57,254 nt of DNA, from assembly GCA_964604195.1 (NCBI GenBank), contig CAZRXW010000003.1, forward strand, positions 1-57,254, given 5' to 3'. Under the pieces are notes generated by a model. The model saw only the letters and a list, made by a program, of their open reading frames with translations. It was not told the DNA's origin and did no database searches. The DNA comes from SSEF01 sp964604195. Lineage in GTDB: Bacteria; Patescibacteriota; Minisyncoccia; Moranbacterales; UBA1568. The translations under genes and the position numbers were made by a program. How positions within the stretch are numbered: position 1 is the first letter of the stretch; each line of letters begins with the position of its first letter. This document shows, piece after piece, positions 33,585 through 41,619 of the stretch.

Positions 33585-33791
33585 ATGGAAGATTACTCGA
33601 AAAAGCTTGGGGAAAATCTCAAGAGGATCAGAACAAGAAAAGGCGTTACCCAAATTGAGATTGCCAAGAAACTAGCAGTCAACCGGTCTTTTGTTAGCAA
33701 TATCGAGAACGGGAAGACAAACCCGACTCTTTCAACTATTACCAACCTTGCCAACGCATTGGGTGTTCCTGTTAATGAACTTTTGAAATAG
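33585..33791 (+). CDS. XRE-family HTH transcriptional regulator
   Basis: The small protein (68 residues from ATG 33585) is a single HTH_3 domain: KKLGENLKRIRTRKGVTQIEIAKKLAVNRSFVSNIENGKTNPTLSTITNLANALGVP shows helix 2 (TQIEIAKKL) and recognition helix 3 (NRSFVSNIENG). The start at 33567 would be upstream of the transcription start predicted from the -10 box, so ATG 33585 is preferred. It lies between a divergent recombinase and a broken T5orf172 gene, as a typical element-borne repressor. It may control its own gene and the recombinase from the shared 165-nt spacer. Confidence 0.9.
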   Translation: MEDYSKKLGENLKRIRTRKGVTQIEIAKKLAVNRSFVSNIENGKTNPTLSTITNLANALGVPVNELLK

Positions 33792-33793
33792 CT

Positions 33794-34048
33794 ATGAATC
33801 AGATCGTTTACATACTGATCAATGAATCGATGCCCGAATATATCAAAATCGGGTTCACGCATGGCGACGTGAAGGAAAGAATGAAGCAGCTGGACAGAAC
33901 AGGGATACCGCTTATTTTCGGGATTTATTACACAGCTTTTGTAGATCGGAGAGCGTAAGATTGGAGTGTTTTGGAGAAATTAACAGGATTCTTCGAAAGA
34001 TTTTTGATATCTCAGGTGGAAAGTTTCTGGAATGAGACCTCGTTGTGA
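33794..34048 (+). pseudogene. T5orf172/GIY-YIG-like nuclease gene with internal stop
   Basis: ATG 33794, 2 nt after the XRE stop, starts NQIVYILINESMPEYIKIGF, then DVKERMKQLDRTGIPLIF, the T5orf172 (GIY-YIG superfamily) N-terminal pattern. The frame meets TAA at 33956, but the same frame continues DWSVLEKLTGFFERFLISQ and VESFWNE to TGA 34046, matching the family's C-terminal half. A single nonsense change therefore splits an 84-codon gene. The product would have been a small nuclease, frequently found on phages and CPR elements. A functional 54-residue N-terminal peptide cannot be excluded. Confidence 0.65.
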
Positions 34049-34065
34049 GATAAGAAGTCATTCGA

Positions 34066-34170
34066 CTATTCCACATCTACATAGTCGGAATGATAGATAT
34101 TGTTGCTATTATCACTAAATCCGCGAAACCACACGATGATGGCTTCGCTCGTATGTTTGTCCGTAGCAAC
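34066..34170 (-). pseudogene. Relic of a terminase large-subunit 3' end
   Basis: The minus strand reads VATDKHTSEA, IIVWFRGFSDNSNNIYHSDY, VDVE and a stop. The intact terminase at 48.2-49.7 kb ends NSTMDKHAHEG, FLIAWIGGYGDDN-NIVYYP, DYVNVR. The match is colinear with the same stop position, but clearly diverged at the DNA level, so this is a leftover of a related second phage rather than a recent copy. Similarity fades upstream of about 34170, and a stop codon closes the frame at 34213. It overlaps the upstream part of the VanW reading frame, arguing that VanW starts at 34204. Confidence 0.6.
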
Positions 34171-34203
34171 TTGTTTACTGATTACGCTTCTCGTCTTCTT
34201 TTT

Positions 34204-35469
34204 ATGAATCCATCATCACTTCTCATAACATTTTTTGTATCTCTTATGCTCTTGGCATGGGGCTCTTTGCCTGTTTCTGCTAGCGCTTATCCGAATGTCA
34301 CAATTTCTGTTGGAAATACCATTGAGATTGTTCCGAACGAGAGGATTTCGGAATGGTTTCGAATAATCACATCGAATGTGTTTGACTTTAGCTATCAATC
34401 GGAAATCGAGGATCGATCTTTCTGCCCTTTGCCATACGGTTTCTGTAATTTCAGCATGTCTCGGAAAAATCGAGATCACGTACTGACGAAGGTCTCGGTA
34501 GTTCTGGATGAGGGCTCAGTCAGAGACTATCTTCGGGAATTAGCTCAGAGAACGGATACCGATCCTCAAGACGCTGTCTTCGGTACTGACAAAAACGATA
34601 AAATTATCCCTGAAATACCGGGAGTATTCGGACAGAGCCTCGATCAGGAAAAAAGCCTGGATATTTTCAGAGAAAAACTCGTAACACTTAATGGGGAATC
34701 GCTTTCATTGGAACTGCCAATCCGCGCGCTTGCTCCGGAAATCAGGATGGAGGATCTCGATCGACTCGGAATCAGTGAATTGATCGGGAGTGGTAGTTCG
34801 AATTTCCGGGGATCGCCCAAGAACCGAATCTATAATATCAAACGCTCGTTGGAACAGTTTCAGAGCCTGATCATCGCTCCGGGCGAAGAATTCTCTTTCG
34901 TTGAACATCTCGGAGAGGTTGATGAGGTTAATGGCTATCTGCCTGAACTGGTTATCCGCAATAATAAGACCGAGCCCGAATTTGGGGGCGGCGTCTGCCA
35001 GGTCTCAAGTACCGTCTTTCGGGCGGCTATTTATAGTGGGATGAAAATCACCGAGCGTCGCAATCACTCGTATCCTGTGCAGTACTACCTGCCTTACGGC
35101 ATGGATGCGACGATCTATATTCCAAAACCAGATTTCAAATTCCTCAATAATACCGGAAACGCCGTTATGATGCAGTCCGTCATCGAGGGTACCAAACTCA
35201 CTTTCCGTTTTTTCGGCACGAAAGATGGGCGTGACGTCTCAATAGATGGCCCGTATATTCTTGAGAGAAATACGGATGGGAGCATGAAAACCACTTTTAC
35301 GCAGGTCGTAAAAAGTGCGTCTGGCCAGGAAATTATTAGGGATGAATTCAAGAGCAATTACAAGTCACCGAGCCTATTTCCTCATCCGGGTGAAGAGCAA
35401 CAGCTAATGGCTAAACCTGCTGATTGGTCGAATCGCCAGTGGCGCGAATACAAGAAGCTTAATCCTTGA
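34204..35469 (+). CDS. VanW-like secreted protein
   Basis: ATG 34204 gives a 421-residue protein with a clear signal peptide (LLITFFVSLMLLAWGSLPVSASA). An earlier frame start at 34090 lies in the terminase relic and is rejected. The C-terminal 200 residues contain the VanW domain: FSFVEHLGEVDEVNGYLPEL, GGGVCQVSSTVFRAAIYSG, ITERRNHSYPV, YYLPYGMDATIY and FLNNTGNAVMM. The N-terminal half resembles the PG-binding-4-like region found before VanW domains. VanW is associated with glycopeptide-resistance gene clusters and with wall-anchored proteins, its exact role unknown. It is the first gene of the plus-strand accessory block. Confidence 0.87.
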   Translation: MNPSSLLITFFVSLMLLAWGSLPVSASAYPNVTISVGNTIEIVPNERISEWFRIITSNVFDFSYQSEIEDRSFCPLPYGFCNFSMSRKNRDHVLTKVSVVLDEGSVRDYLRELAQRTDTDPQDAVFGTDKNDKIIPEIPGVFGQSLDQEKSLDIFREKLVTLNGESLSLELPIRALAPEIRMEDLDRLGISELIGSGSSNFRGSPKNRIYNIKRSLEQFQSLIIAPGEEFSFVEHLGEVDEVNGYLPELVIRNNKTEPEFGGGVCQVSSTVFRAAIYSGMKITERRNHSYPVQYYLPYGMDATIYIPKPDFKFLNNTGNAVMMQSVIEGTKLTFRFFGTKDGRDVSIDGPYILERNTDGSMKTTFTQVVKSASGQEIIRDEFKSNYKSPSLFPHPGEEQQLMAKPADWSNRQWREYKKLNP

Positions 35470-35558
35470 GGAATATTTCCTCGATTGTTGTTGCGACAAA
35501 TACGATACCTCTGAAAAGAGTCGAATCAGAACTCTATGTTCTAGCCGAGGTAAGTGCT

Positions 35559-36146
35559 ATGAAGAAAATAATCGTTATTTTTGTTATCGTTCTCGCTCTC
35601 ATGGAGGGTGTTTCGTGGTGGGTTTATAAGTCGCTCTCTTCCAAAAAAACAGATGCATCTCCCCGGTCTAGAGAAGAGAAACAAGTGTCAACAACCACTC
35701 CTGATTCTCCCGTCAGTCAGCCGCCAATCGAAAAGTCTGAAAGCAGCTCTTCGAATGATGACCAAACATCAATTGTTCCCGAGGCCCCTTCTGGCGCTCT
35801 TCCTCCGAAAGGAACGGTTTCGGATTTTGCAAGTTTCCCGCCTCCTTCGACTGATGTAGTGAATGGTAGGACAGAACGAACCATTCATATGGGCGTGAGG
35901 CAGTATGTGTGGGAGCCAGCGACCATTACAGCTAACAAAGGAGAGCTGGTAAGGCTCATCATCCATAATGCCGATGTGTTGCATGGTCTCGTTATTCCTG
36001 ATCTAGGCGTTATGGAGGGAGATATACCTCCTGAGGGAGCGGTAATAGAGTTTATGGCGAGCAAAACAGGAACATTTGAGTTTTTTTGTTCCGTTTATTG
36101 CGGTGAAGGACACATGGAGATGCAAGGGAAAATCGTTGTCGAGTAA
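35559..36146 (+). CDS. Membrane-anchored CuA-type cupredoxin (COX2-like C-terminal domain)
   Basis: ATG 35559 follows a GAGGTAAG ribosome site; the upstream extension is rejected. The 195-residue protein has an N-terminal TM (IIVIFVIVLALMEGVSWWVY), a Ser/Pro-rich linker to about residue 80, and a cupredoxin domain. All CuA ligands of cytochrome oxidase subunit II are present: His142 in ADVLHGLVIPDLGV (COX2 has DVIHSF), Cys177 and Cys181 in FFCSVYCGEGHMEM, His185, and Met188. It should hold a binuclear copper centre on the outer face of the membrane. No oxidase catalytic subunit occurs in the window, so it may transfer electrons or carry copper for the thiol-oxidation genes downstream. Confidence 0.85.
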   Translation: MKKIIVIFVIVLALMEGVSWWVYKSLSSKKTDASPRSREEKQVSTTTPDSPVSQPPIEKSESSSSNDDQTSIVPEAPSGALPPKGTVSDFASFPPPSTDVVNGRTERTIHMGVRQYVWEPATITANKGELVRLIIHNADVLHGLVIPDLGVMEGDIPPEGAVIEFMASKTGTFEFFCSVYCGEGHMEMQGKIVVE

Positions 36147-36206
36147 TGGGCATTCCGGCGTTTTGTCGGTACGTATTTTCCGTGCTAAAATGGTCAGTAT
36201 CGTTTT

Positions 36207-36650
36207 ATGAAGAAATCCAGGCTGAAATTCTCTCGATTTTTCATGGGGTTGGCGTTTGTCGGCTTTCTCTTGGGCGTCTTTTCTTTCGCTCTTGAATATT
36301 CGATGGGTGTGGAGGCGGTGCAGATTGCCGAACAGGACAACTGCTTTGCCGTTCCCGGCGACCACGACAAAGTATGCAGGAATGCCTTCGCTGAACACTT
36401 GAGCCTGTGGCAGGCGATGTTCACTGCTCTTCCTCAGGAAAAATTCTTGCTCGGCGCTTTGGGAGCTACCGTTATCATGGCTCTTGCCTTCATTTTTCAA
36501 AGACGATACTTCTTACTCTCTGAAACTCTCACCATTCGCCAAAGGCAGTATCTGAAACGTCACCCGTCTTTCTTGCTTTTTGATTTTTTGAGAACCCTCT
36601 TTTCTCAAGGAATCCTCAATCACAAGGCGCATATCTTGAACATCGTCTAG
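36207..36650 (+). CDS. Small two-helix membrane protein with extracytoplasmic Cys pair
   Basis: The 147-residue protein has a basic start, TM1 (FFMGLAFVGFLLGVFSFALEY), an external loop with two cysteines (DNCFAVPGDHDKVCRNAF), TM2 (FLLGALGATVIMALAFIF) and a basic cytosolic tail. The loop Cys pair could be a disulfide substrate of the Dsb-like proteins encoded next. No family is recognised. It lies 60 nt after the CuA gene and 95 nt before the first DsbA-like gene, on the same strand. Confidence 0.7.
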   Translation: MKKSRLKFSRFFMGLAFVGFLLGVFSFALEYSMGVEAVQIAEQDNCFAVPGDHDKVCRNAFAEHLSLWQAMFTALPQEKFLLGALGATVIMALAFIFQRRYFLLSETLTIRQRQYLKRHPSFLLFDFLRTLFSQGILNHKAHILNIV

Positions 36651-36745
36651 ATACTTGCGAGTTTTGCCTATTTCGGATTTTTGGCAAAGCGTTATCGTAA
36701 GTGTTTTTGTTTGTCTCCCGTTACTTTTAAATTTTTTACTTTCAT

Positions 36746-37555
36746 ATGGAACAAGAGATTCCGAAACCGTTGGACGAATCAGCTGAACCGAGAGCCTCTT
36801 TTTCGTCAGAACCCCTGATGCAAAAAACCAGTTTCAATAAAAGCGCGCTTTTGGTCGCCGGAAGCATTCTTCTTGCTTCTTTCGTAGTGAGCGCGGCCAT
36901 TCTTTCATCCGGAAAGTTTTCTCTGAAAAATTTGGATGATGCCACTGCCGTACCAAGCGTTGGGCAGCCGACCGCGGGCGCTCCGCAAGCTCCTAGCGGA
37001 TCAGTAGATGTGTCGGCGGATGACGATGCTTTCCTGGGGAAAAAGGATGCACCTGTCACCATTATTGAATTCAGTGATTTCCAGTGTCCCTTCTGTCGAA
37101 AGTTCGCCGAGGATACGCTTCCTCAGCTGAAAAAGGAATACGTGGATACCGGAAAAGCCCGTCTCGTTTATCGTGACTTCCCACTCTCATTCCATCCCGG
37201 AGCGATTCCGGCAGCACAGGGAGCTGAATGTGCCAAAGAGCAGGGAAAATTCTGGCAAATGCATGACACCATATTTGCGGAACAGGCAAAGCAAGGTTCC
37301 GGAACTGTTCAGTTTACCGTAGATGATATTAAAAAGTGGGCGGTTCAGGCAGGCGTGAATGCCACGAAGTTCAACCAGTGTCTCGATTCCGGGAAGTACA
37401 AGCAGGAAGTGGAAAAAGATATGGCGGATGGAACGGCTGCGGGTGTGAGCGGAACTCCTGCCACTTTCGTCAACGGCCGCGCGGTTGTGGGTGCCCAACC
37501 CTTCTCGGCTTTCAAGGCCATCATCGATGAAGAATTGAAGAAAGCTGGAAAATAA
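36746..37555 (+). CDS. Membrane-anchored DsbA-family thiol:disulfide oxidoreductase
   Basis: The 269-residue protein has one TM (ALLVAGSILLASFVVSAAIL, residues 34-53), a Pro/Ala-rich linker, and a DsbA/DSBA_thioredoxin_4 domain from residue 98. The active site is CPFC (Cys114, Cys117) in IIEFSDFQCPFCRKFAE, the helical insertion includes WQMHDTIFAEQ, and the cis-Pro loop is VSGTPATFVNG. It would oxidise or isomerise cysteines on the outer side of the membrane. It is 10 nt from the next DsbA-like gene and starts a tightly packed run of genes to 44.8 kb. Confidence 0.9.
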   Translation: MEQEIPKPLDESAEPRASFSSEPLMQKTSFNKSALLVAGSILLASFVVSAAILSSGKFSLKNLDDATAVPSVGQPTAGAPQAPSGSVDVSADDDAFLGKKDAPVTIIEFSDFQCPFCRKFAEDTLPQLKKEYVDTGKARLVYRDFPLSFHPGAIPAAQGAECAKEQGKFWQMHDTIFAEQAKQGSGTVQFTVDDIKKWAVQAGVNATKFNQCLDSGKYKQEVEKDMADGTAAGVSGTPATFVNGRAVVGAQPFSAFKAIIDEELKKAGK

Positions 37556-37565
37556 CCAAAACACT

Positions 37566-38342
37566 ATGGAAGAAAACTCACTGACCAAAAAAGAGCGCAA
37601 GCAGTTGCGCCGTCAGGAAAAACTTGAGGAGCGGGCGCAGCGCGAAAAACAGGCTGGTCTCATGAGCGAATGGAAAACGGTGGCGATACCGCTCTTCCTC
37701 GCGTTTGTCGTCATTGGAGGCGGGTTCTGGTGGTTTCATTCAAATCAGAAGGGATCGGACGCGACCTTGGCGCCGACGGCCTCCAAAGACGCTTCTAAGG
37801 GAAAGACGGATTTGTTGCAAGTTGTTCAGGACGATTGGATCAAGGGAAACAAAGAGGCGAAGGTAACCGTCATCGAATACCTCGATTTCGAGTGTGAAGC
37901 CTGTGGCGCGTATTATCCTCTCGTCAAGCGGATTGCTGAAGAATATGGCGACAGAGTATCTTTCGTTACCCGTTACTTCCCATTGCCCGGACATAAAAAC
38001 AGCATGACGGCGGCCCGTGCGGTCGAAGCGGCCGGAAAACAAGGCAAGTACTGGGAGATGCATGATGCCCTCTTTCAGGATCAGAAGTCGTGGAGCGAGC
38101 GGCCGAAAGCCGATGCGAAGATCTTTGAGGGGTATGCCGAAAAGCTCGGACTCGACATGGAACGGTTTAGGAAGGATGTTGATTCTAAAGAGATTAAAGA
38201 TCGAATTGAGAGAGACCGTAAGGCAGGAGTGAAGCTTGAAGTTGAGGGTACCCCAACCTTTTTTCTCGGCGGTGAGAAGATAGAAAATCCCCGTGGGTAT
38301 GAAGACTTCAAATCGCTTCTTGAAAAGGAGCTGAACCAGTAA
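37566..38342 (+). CDS. Second membrane-anchored DsbA-like oxidoreductase (CEAC active site)
   Basis: The 258-residue protein starts with a charged cytosolic helix (TKKERKQLRRQEKLEERAQR), TM residues 38-56, then a thioredoxin-fold domain. The motif is CEAC (Cys110, Cys113) in VIEYLDFECEACGAYYP; the acidic dipeptide between the cysteines is unlike CPFC and predicts a different redox potential. cis-Pro is in EGTPTFFLGG. It is paralogous to the preceding gene (both share WEMHD/WQMHD) and directly precedes the cysteine-desulfurase-like gene with a 5-nt gap. The two may form an oxidant/reductant pair. Confidence 0.88.
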   Translation: MEENSLTKKERKQLRRQEKLEERAQREKQAGLMSEWKTVAIPLFLAFVVIGGGFWWFHSNQKGSDATLAPTASKDASKGKTDLLQVVQDDWIKGNKEAKVTVIEYLDFECEACGAYYPLVKRIAEEYGDRVSFVTRYFPLPGHKNSMTAARAVEAAGKQGKYWEMHDALFQDQKSWSERPKADAKIFEGYAEKLGLDMERFRKDVDSKEIKDRIERDRKAGVKLEVEGTPTFFLGGEKIENPRGYEDFKSLLEKELNQ

Positions 38343-38347
38343 AAGCC

Positions 38348-39574
38348 ATGGATCTATTCGGTAGAAAAAAAGATGATACAGCGAAACGGTTCCTTCCAAT
38401 CAGGAAAGACTTCGAATTTGTGTCTGAGGAAATAATCTACCTAGACTCGGCTTGCCAGACCCTTCGGTCACAGCCGGTTCAGGACGCGATGTTTTCGTAT
38501 TTCAAAGAATTCAATGCGTGTGGCGGAAGAGTGAAGTACGAATGGGGTAAGCGAGTAGACGAAGAAGTGGAGAAAACCAGAGAAAAGACTCTCGAATATA
38601 TGGGCAAGTCGGCCAAAGAGTATCAGGCGGCGTTTACGCTAAATACAACCTACGGACTGAATCTTCTTTTGTCCCAGCTTCCCGAGGGAGTGTATCAGCA
38701 GATTGTGACATCGGAAATCGAGCATAACTCGGTATTGCTTCCCACACTCATGGCTGCCAAAAGACTTGGTATTCCGCGGAAGATTCTTCCAAGAGCCAAA
38801 GATGGGTCGCTCGGGTATCAAGTAGAGGACATGTCCGGCACGATTGCAGTTTTGAACGTAGCCTCGAATATCGACGGCAGGGTTTTGCGAAATATGAAGG
38901 CTCTGGCTCATGATCTTCACAAGGCGGGCGGCATCCTGATCATTGATGGTGCACAGGGTATGGTTGATCATGCGGCGCTTTTGCGCGAAGCTGATTTTGA
39001 TGCGCTGTGTTTTTCCGGACACAAGATGTATGCGCCCAGTCTCGGTGGGATAATTGTGAAAAGACAACTTCTCGATTCGCTCGAACTCTCGTTTGTCGGA
39101 GGAGGTATGGTGGAGAAACTCGATGAACGAAGCTTTTCTGTTCCTTTAAATGATCCGGTTTGCAAACTTGAGCCAGGACTTCAGGATTTCGCTGGCATTA
39201 TCGGTTTGGGTGCAGCGTTTGACTGGCTTGAATCGTACCGGCCGGAAGGGTTGAATCGAGAAGAACAGAAACGAAAGCTTGCCCGCATGGTTTTTGACGG
39301 ACTTTCTTCCTTGCCGGGTATTCGTCTTCTGAATGTCGAGCCGAGTGCCACGATCAGCTTTTATTCTGAAGACATTGATGCACACCGGCTGGCGACCGTG
39401 CTTTCGCAGCAGAACATCATGGTGCGGAGCGGATACTTCTGCTGTCACTATTACTTGCAGAACGTAAAGAATTATCCGCCGCTCGTGCGTGTTTCCCTAG
39501 GTCTTCATAATACGGAAAACGACATCAGAAAATTCCTTGAGGTTATGGGAAAAATCATAAGAAATATCCGATAA
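38348..39574 (+). CDS. Class V aminotransferase, cysteine-desulfurase-like (SufS/CsdA type)
   Basis: The 408-residue PLP enzyme has the class V core: IYLDSACQTLRSQPV at the start, ALNTTYGLNLL-type helix, IEHNSVLLP, the DGAQGMVDH aspartate that pairs with the PLP nitrogen, and FSGHKMYAPSLGG with the Schiff-base Lys. The Cys-loop position, RxGHHCAQP in SufS, is VRSGYFCCHYY here, so one of two adjacent cysteines may accept the sulfur. It could supply persulfide for Fe-S assembly or thiolation, but no suf/isc partner is nearby. Clustering with extracytoplasmic thiol proteins is unusual. Confidence 0.85.
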   Translation: MDLFGRKKDDTAKRFLPIRKDFEFVSEEIIYLDSACQTLRSQPVQDAMFSYFKEFNACGGRVKYEWGKRVDEEVEKTREKTLEYMGKSAKEYQAAFTLNTTYGLNLLLSQLPEGVYQQIVTSEIEHNSVLLPTLMAAKRLGIPRKILPRAKDGSLGYQVEDMSGTIAVLNVASNIDGRVLRNMKALAHDLHKAGGILIIDGAQGMVDHAALLREADFDALCFSGHKMYAPSLGGIIVKRQLLDSLELSFVGGGMVEKLDERSFSVPLNDPVCKLEPGLQDFAGIIGLGAAFDWLESYRPEGLNREEQKRKLARMVFDGLSSLPGIRLLNVEPSATISFYSEDIDAHRLATVLSQQNIMVRSGYFCCHYYLQNVKNYPPLVRVSLGLHNTENDIRKFLEVMGKIIRNIR

Positions 39575-39578
39575 GAGT

Positions 39579-40649
39579 ATGTTTTGTATTGCCGCCTTCA
39601 TCATTTTCCTGATTCTTGGTATTTTTTCGGCGCGCTACCGCAAGCTCGCCAAGAAAGCCTGGGTGTGCGTAGCGCGAAAAATGACGTTTCGCCCGTGTGA
39701 GATCGGTTTCAAGGAAGAGGCGAAAAACGTGCTGATCGGTTCGCTCATTCTGACTCGGCCGAAGCTCGCCAAGTTTCTAGACAGATGGATCGAAGTTTTG
39801 GCGACGATTTTCGTGGTGCTGAGTCTGTGGAGTCTGCTCATAGTGTTCCAAAGCGGACTGAACCTTTTCGTATACGATACGTGCACTCCGCAAAACGCCG
39901 AATCCTGTTCTCTGAGCGGTGAAGCCTGCGGAGTGACTTCCGGTCGGCAAACTTTTTTTGAAGCCGTGAAAGCATTCGAGATATTCGATTGGACAGCAAA
40001 CGAAGCGGTCTTCTTTGCGGATACGATTTCCCGTATCCCTGATCGTTTCAAGGACTGGAAGCCGGAAGAATACATCGACGAGACGGCGACATATTATCAG
40101 TCCTACGATCCGAAGAAACAGCTTGCTCTCGAGGTCATCGATCCGGGCTGTAAATATTGCGCCAAGCTCTTCGGGAATATCAAGGCGGCAGGGTTCGAGG
40201 AGAAATACAATTTGACCTATATACCGTATGCCATTCCGAGTGCGGATGCATCGAGCGGATATAAATTCCCTCATTCGTCGCTTGTCATATCCTATCTTGA
40301 AGCCGTAAAGCTCATCCCGTTGGATTCAAAAATCCCGGCTGATTGGCAGATATTGGAAAAACTTTTTACAGGCAAAGCGCTGAACGGCTCATCGTACCAG
40401 GAACAGTTCAATCTCCTGTACTCGAAACAAGAGGCTGAGGAAGCCCTTGTCGGATGGCTGAGGGAAATGGGTTACGACGAGGAGCGGATCGGGAAAATAC
40501 AAGCAATGGCTGGAAGCGATACGGTGAAGCAGAGAATTGAAAGGCAAAAAGAAACCGTCGAGGAGCGTATCCGGACGATCAAGATACCGACCATCATGTT
40601 TGATGGACGACGATACGATCGGGTGATCGGCGAAGAAAAGCTTAAGTAA
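39579..40649 (+). CDS. Membrane-anchored thioredoxin-fold protein with CKYC motif
   Basis: The 356-residue protein has a TM at residues 1-17, a basic cytosolic loop with Cys30 and Cys40, a second TM (VLATIFVVLSLWSLLIVF, about 73-90), then a Cys-rich linker (Cys102, 110, 117) and a thioredoxin-like domain: LALEVIDPGCKYCAKLFGNI with Cys191 and Cys194. A long helical insertion follows, and the fold ends with a cis-Pro loop IPTIMFDGRRY. The extra cysteines may relay electrons across or along the membrane, as in DsbD/ScsB-like systems. It follows the desulfurase gene by 4 nt. The exact family is unrecognised. Confidence 0.75.
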   Translation: MFCIAAFIIFLILGIFSARYRKLAKKAWVCVARKMTFRPCEIGFKEEAKNVLIGSLILTRPKLAKFLDRWIEVLATIFVVLSLWSLLIVFQSGLNLFVYDTCTPQNAESCSLSGEACGVTSGRQTFFEAVKAFEIFDWTANEAVFFADTISRIPDRFKDWKPEEYIDETATYYQSYDPKKQLALEVIDPGCKYCAKLFGNIKAAGFEEKYNLTYIPYAIPSADASSGYKFPHSSLVISYLEAVKLIPLDSKIPADWQILEKLFTGKALNGSSYQEQFNLLYSKQEAEEALVGWLREMGYDEERIGKIQAMAGSDTVKQRIERQKETVEERIRTIKIPTIMFDGRRYDRVIGEEKLK

Positions 40650-40676
40650 TCGAAGATTTAACCAGTAAACATTTAG

Positions 40677-41615
40677 ATGAATAACTCTATGATCAAAGTC
40701 GACCATCTTACAAAATCATTCGGATCCGTCAGGGCGATCAGCGATCTCTCCTTTGAAATACGGAAGGGCGATATTGTCGGATTCCTCGGACCGAATGGCG
40801 CAGGGAAAACCACGACGCTTCGTCTCATTACCGGCTTTCTGTCTCCCGACAAGGGCAGCGTGACGATCGACGATATCCCGGTCGCGGACCGAGCGTTCGA
40901 GGCACAGAAACTCATCGGCTACCTTCCCGAAAACAACCCACTCTACAAGGATATGCTTGTGTCGGAATTTCTCGATCTGTCTGCCGATCTCAAGCACATC
41001 CCAAAAAGAAAAAGGAAAGCCGCCTTTGATTTTGCCGTCAAAGCGGTGGCCATCGGCGATGTTTTTTATCGGCCAATCGGCGAACTTTCGAAGGGCTACA
41101 AGCAAAGAGTCGGTATGGCGGCAGCGCTCCTTCATCAGCCACGCATTCTCATCATGGATGAGCCGACCGAAGGTCTCGATCCAAATCAGCGCACCGAGAT
41201 CCGCGCGCTTATCAAGGATCTCGCCAAAGACCGGACCATCATCATGAGTACGCATGTTATGCAGGAAGCGCAGGCCGTCTGCAATCGGCTCATCATCATA
41301 AACAAGGGAAAACTGGTGGCGGATGGTACTGCAGATGATCTTTCCCGCGCCGCAAAGCACGAGCGGGTGCTGCTCTTGGAACTCGAAGGCGACGGCATTG
41401 AACCTGCCCTGCGTGCGCTATCCGGCTTGGAACGCGTGGATATCGAACCGGCTGGAGCAGGACGAGTGCGTGCCAAGCTCACGACTGGTCAGTCGGTCGA
41501 GCTCCGTCCCGAACTTTCCAAAATCGCGCGTGAGCGCGGGTGGACGATCTGGCAACTCGCCGAGGAGGAACACGGCCTCGAAGATACCTTCCACAAACTG
41601 ACCAGCGAACTCTAA
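40677..41615 (+). CDS. ABC transporter ATP-binding protein (GldA/NatA type)
   Basis: The 312-residue protein shows Walker A GPNGAGKTTTLR (residues about 36-47), the Q-loop YLPENNPLY, the signature ELSKGYKQRVGMAAA, Walker B ILIMDEPTEGLD, and the H-loop MSTHVMQEA. After residue 225 comes an accessory domain, as in GldA-type ATPases (VDIEPAGAGRVRAKL). It pairs with the fused permease/GldG protein 4 nt downstream. In Bacteroidetes, GldA-GldF-GldG is needed for gliding; in other phyla related sets have unknown cargo. Confidence 0.93.
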   Translation: MNNSMIKVDHLTKSFGSVRAISDLSFEIRKGDIVGFLGPNGAGKTTTLRLITGFLSPDKGSVTIDDIPVADRAFEAQKLIGYLPENNPLYKDMLVSEFLDLSADLKHIPKRKRKAAFDFAVKAVAIGDVFYRPIGELSKGYKQRVGMAAALLHQPRILIMDEPTEGLDPNQRTEIRALIKDLAKDRTIIMSTHVMQEAQAVCNRLIIINKGKLVADGTADDLSRAAKHERVLLLELEGDGIEPALRALSGLERVDIEPAGAGRVRAKLTTGQSVELRPELSKIARERGWTIWQLAEEEHGLEDTFHKLTSEL

Positions 41616-41619
41616 CACT

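Noticed and set aside
34090..34203. Upstream extension of the VanW frame
   Set aside because: This stretch is antisense to the terminase relic, and the signal peptide begins at ATG 34204.
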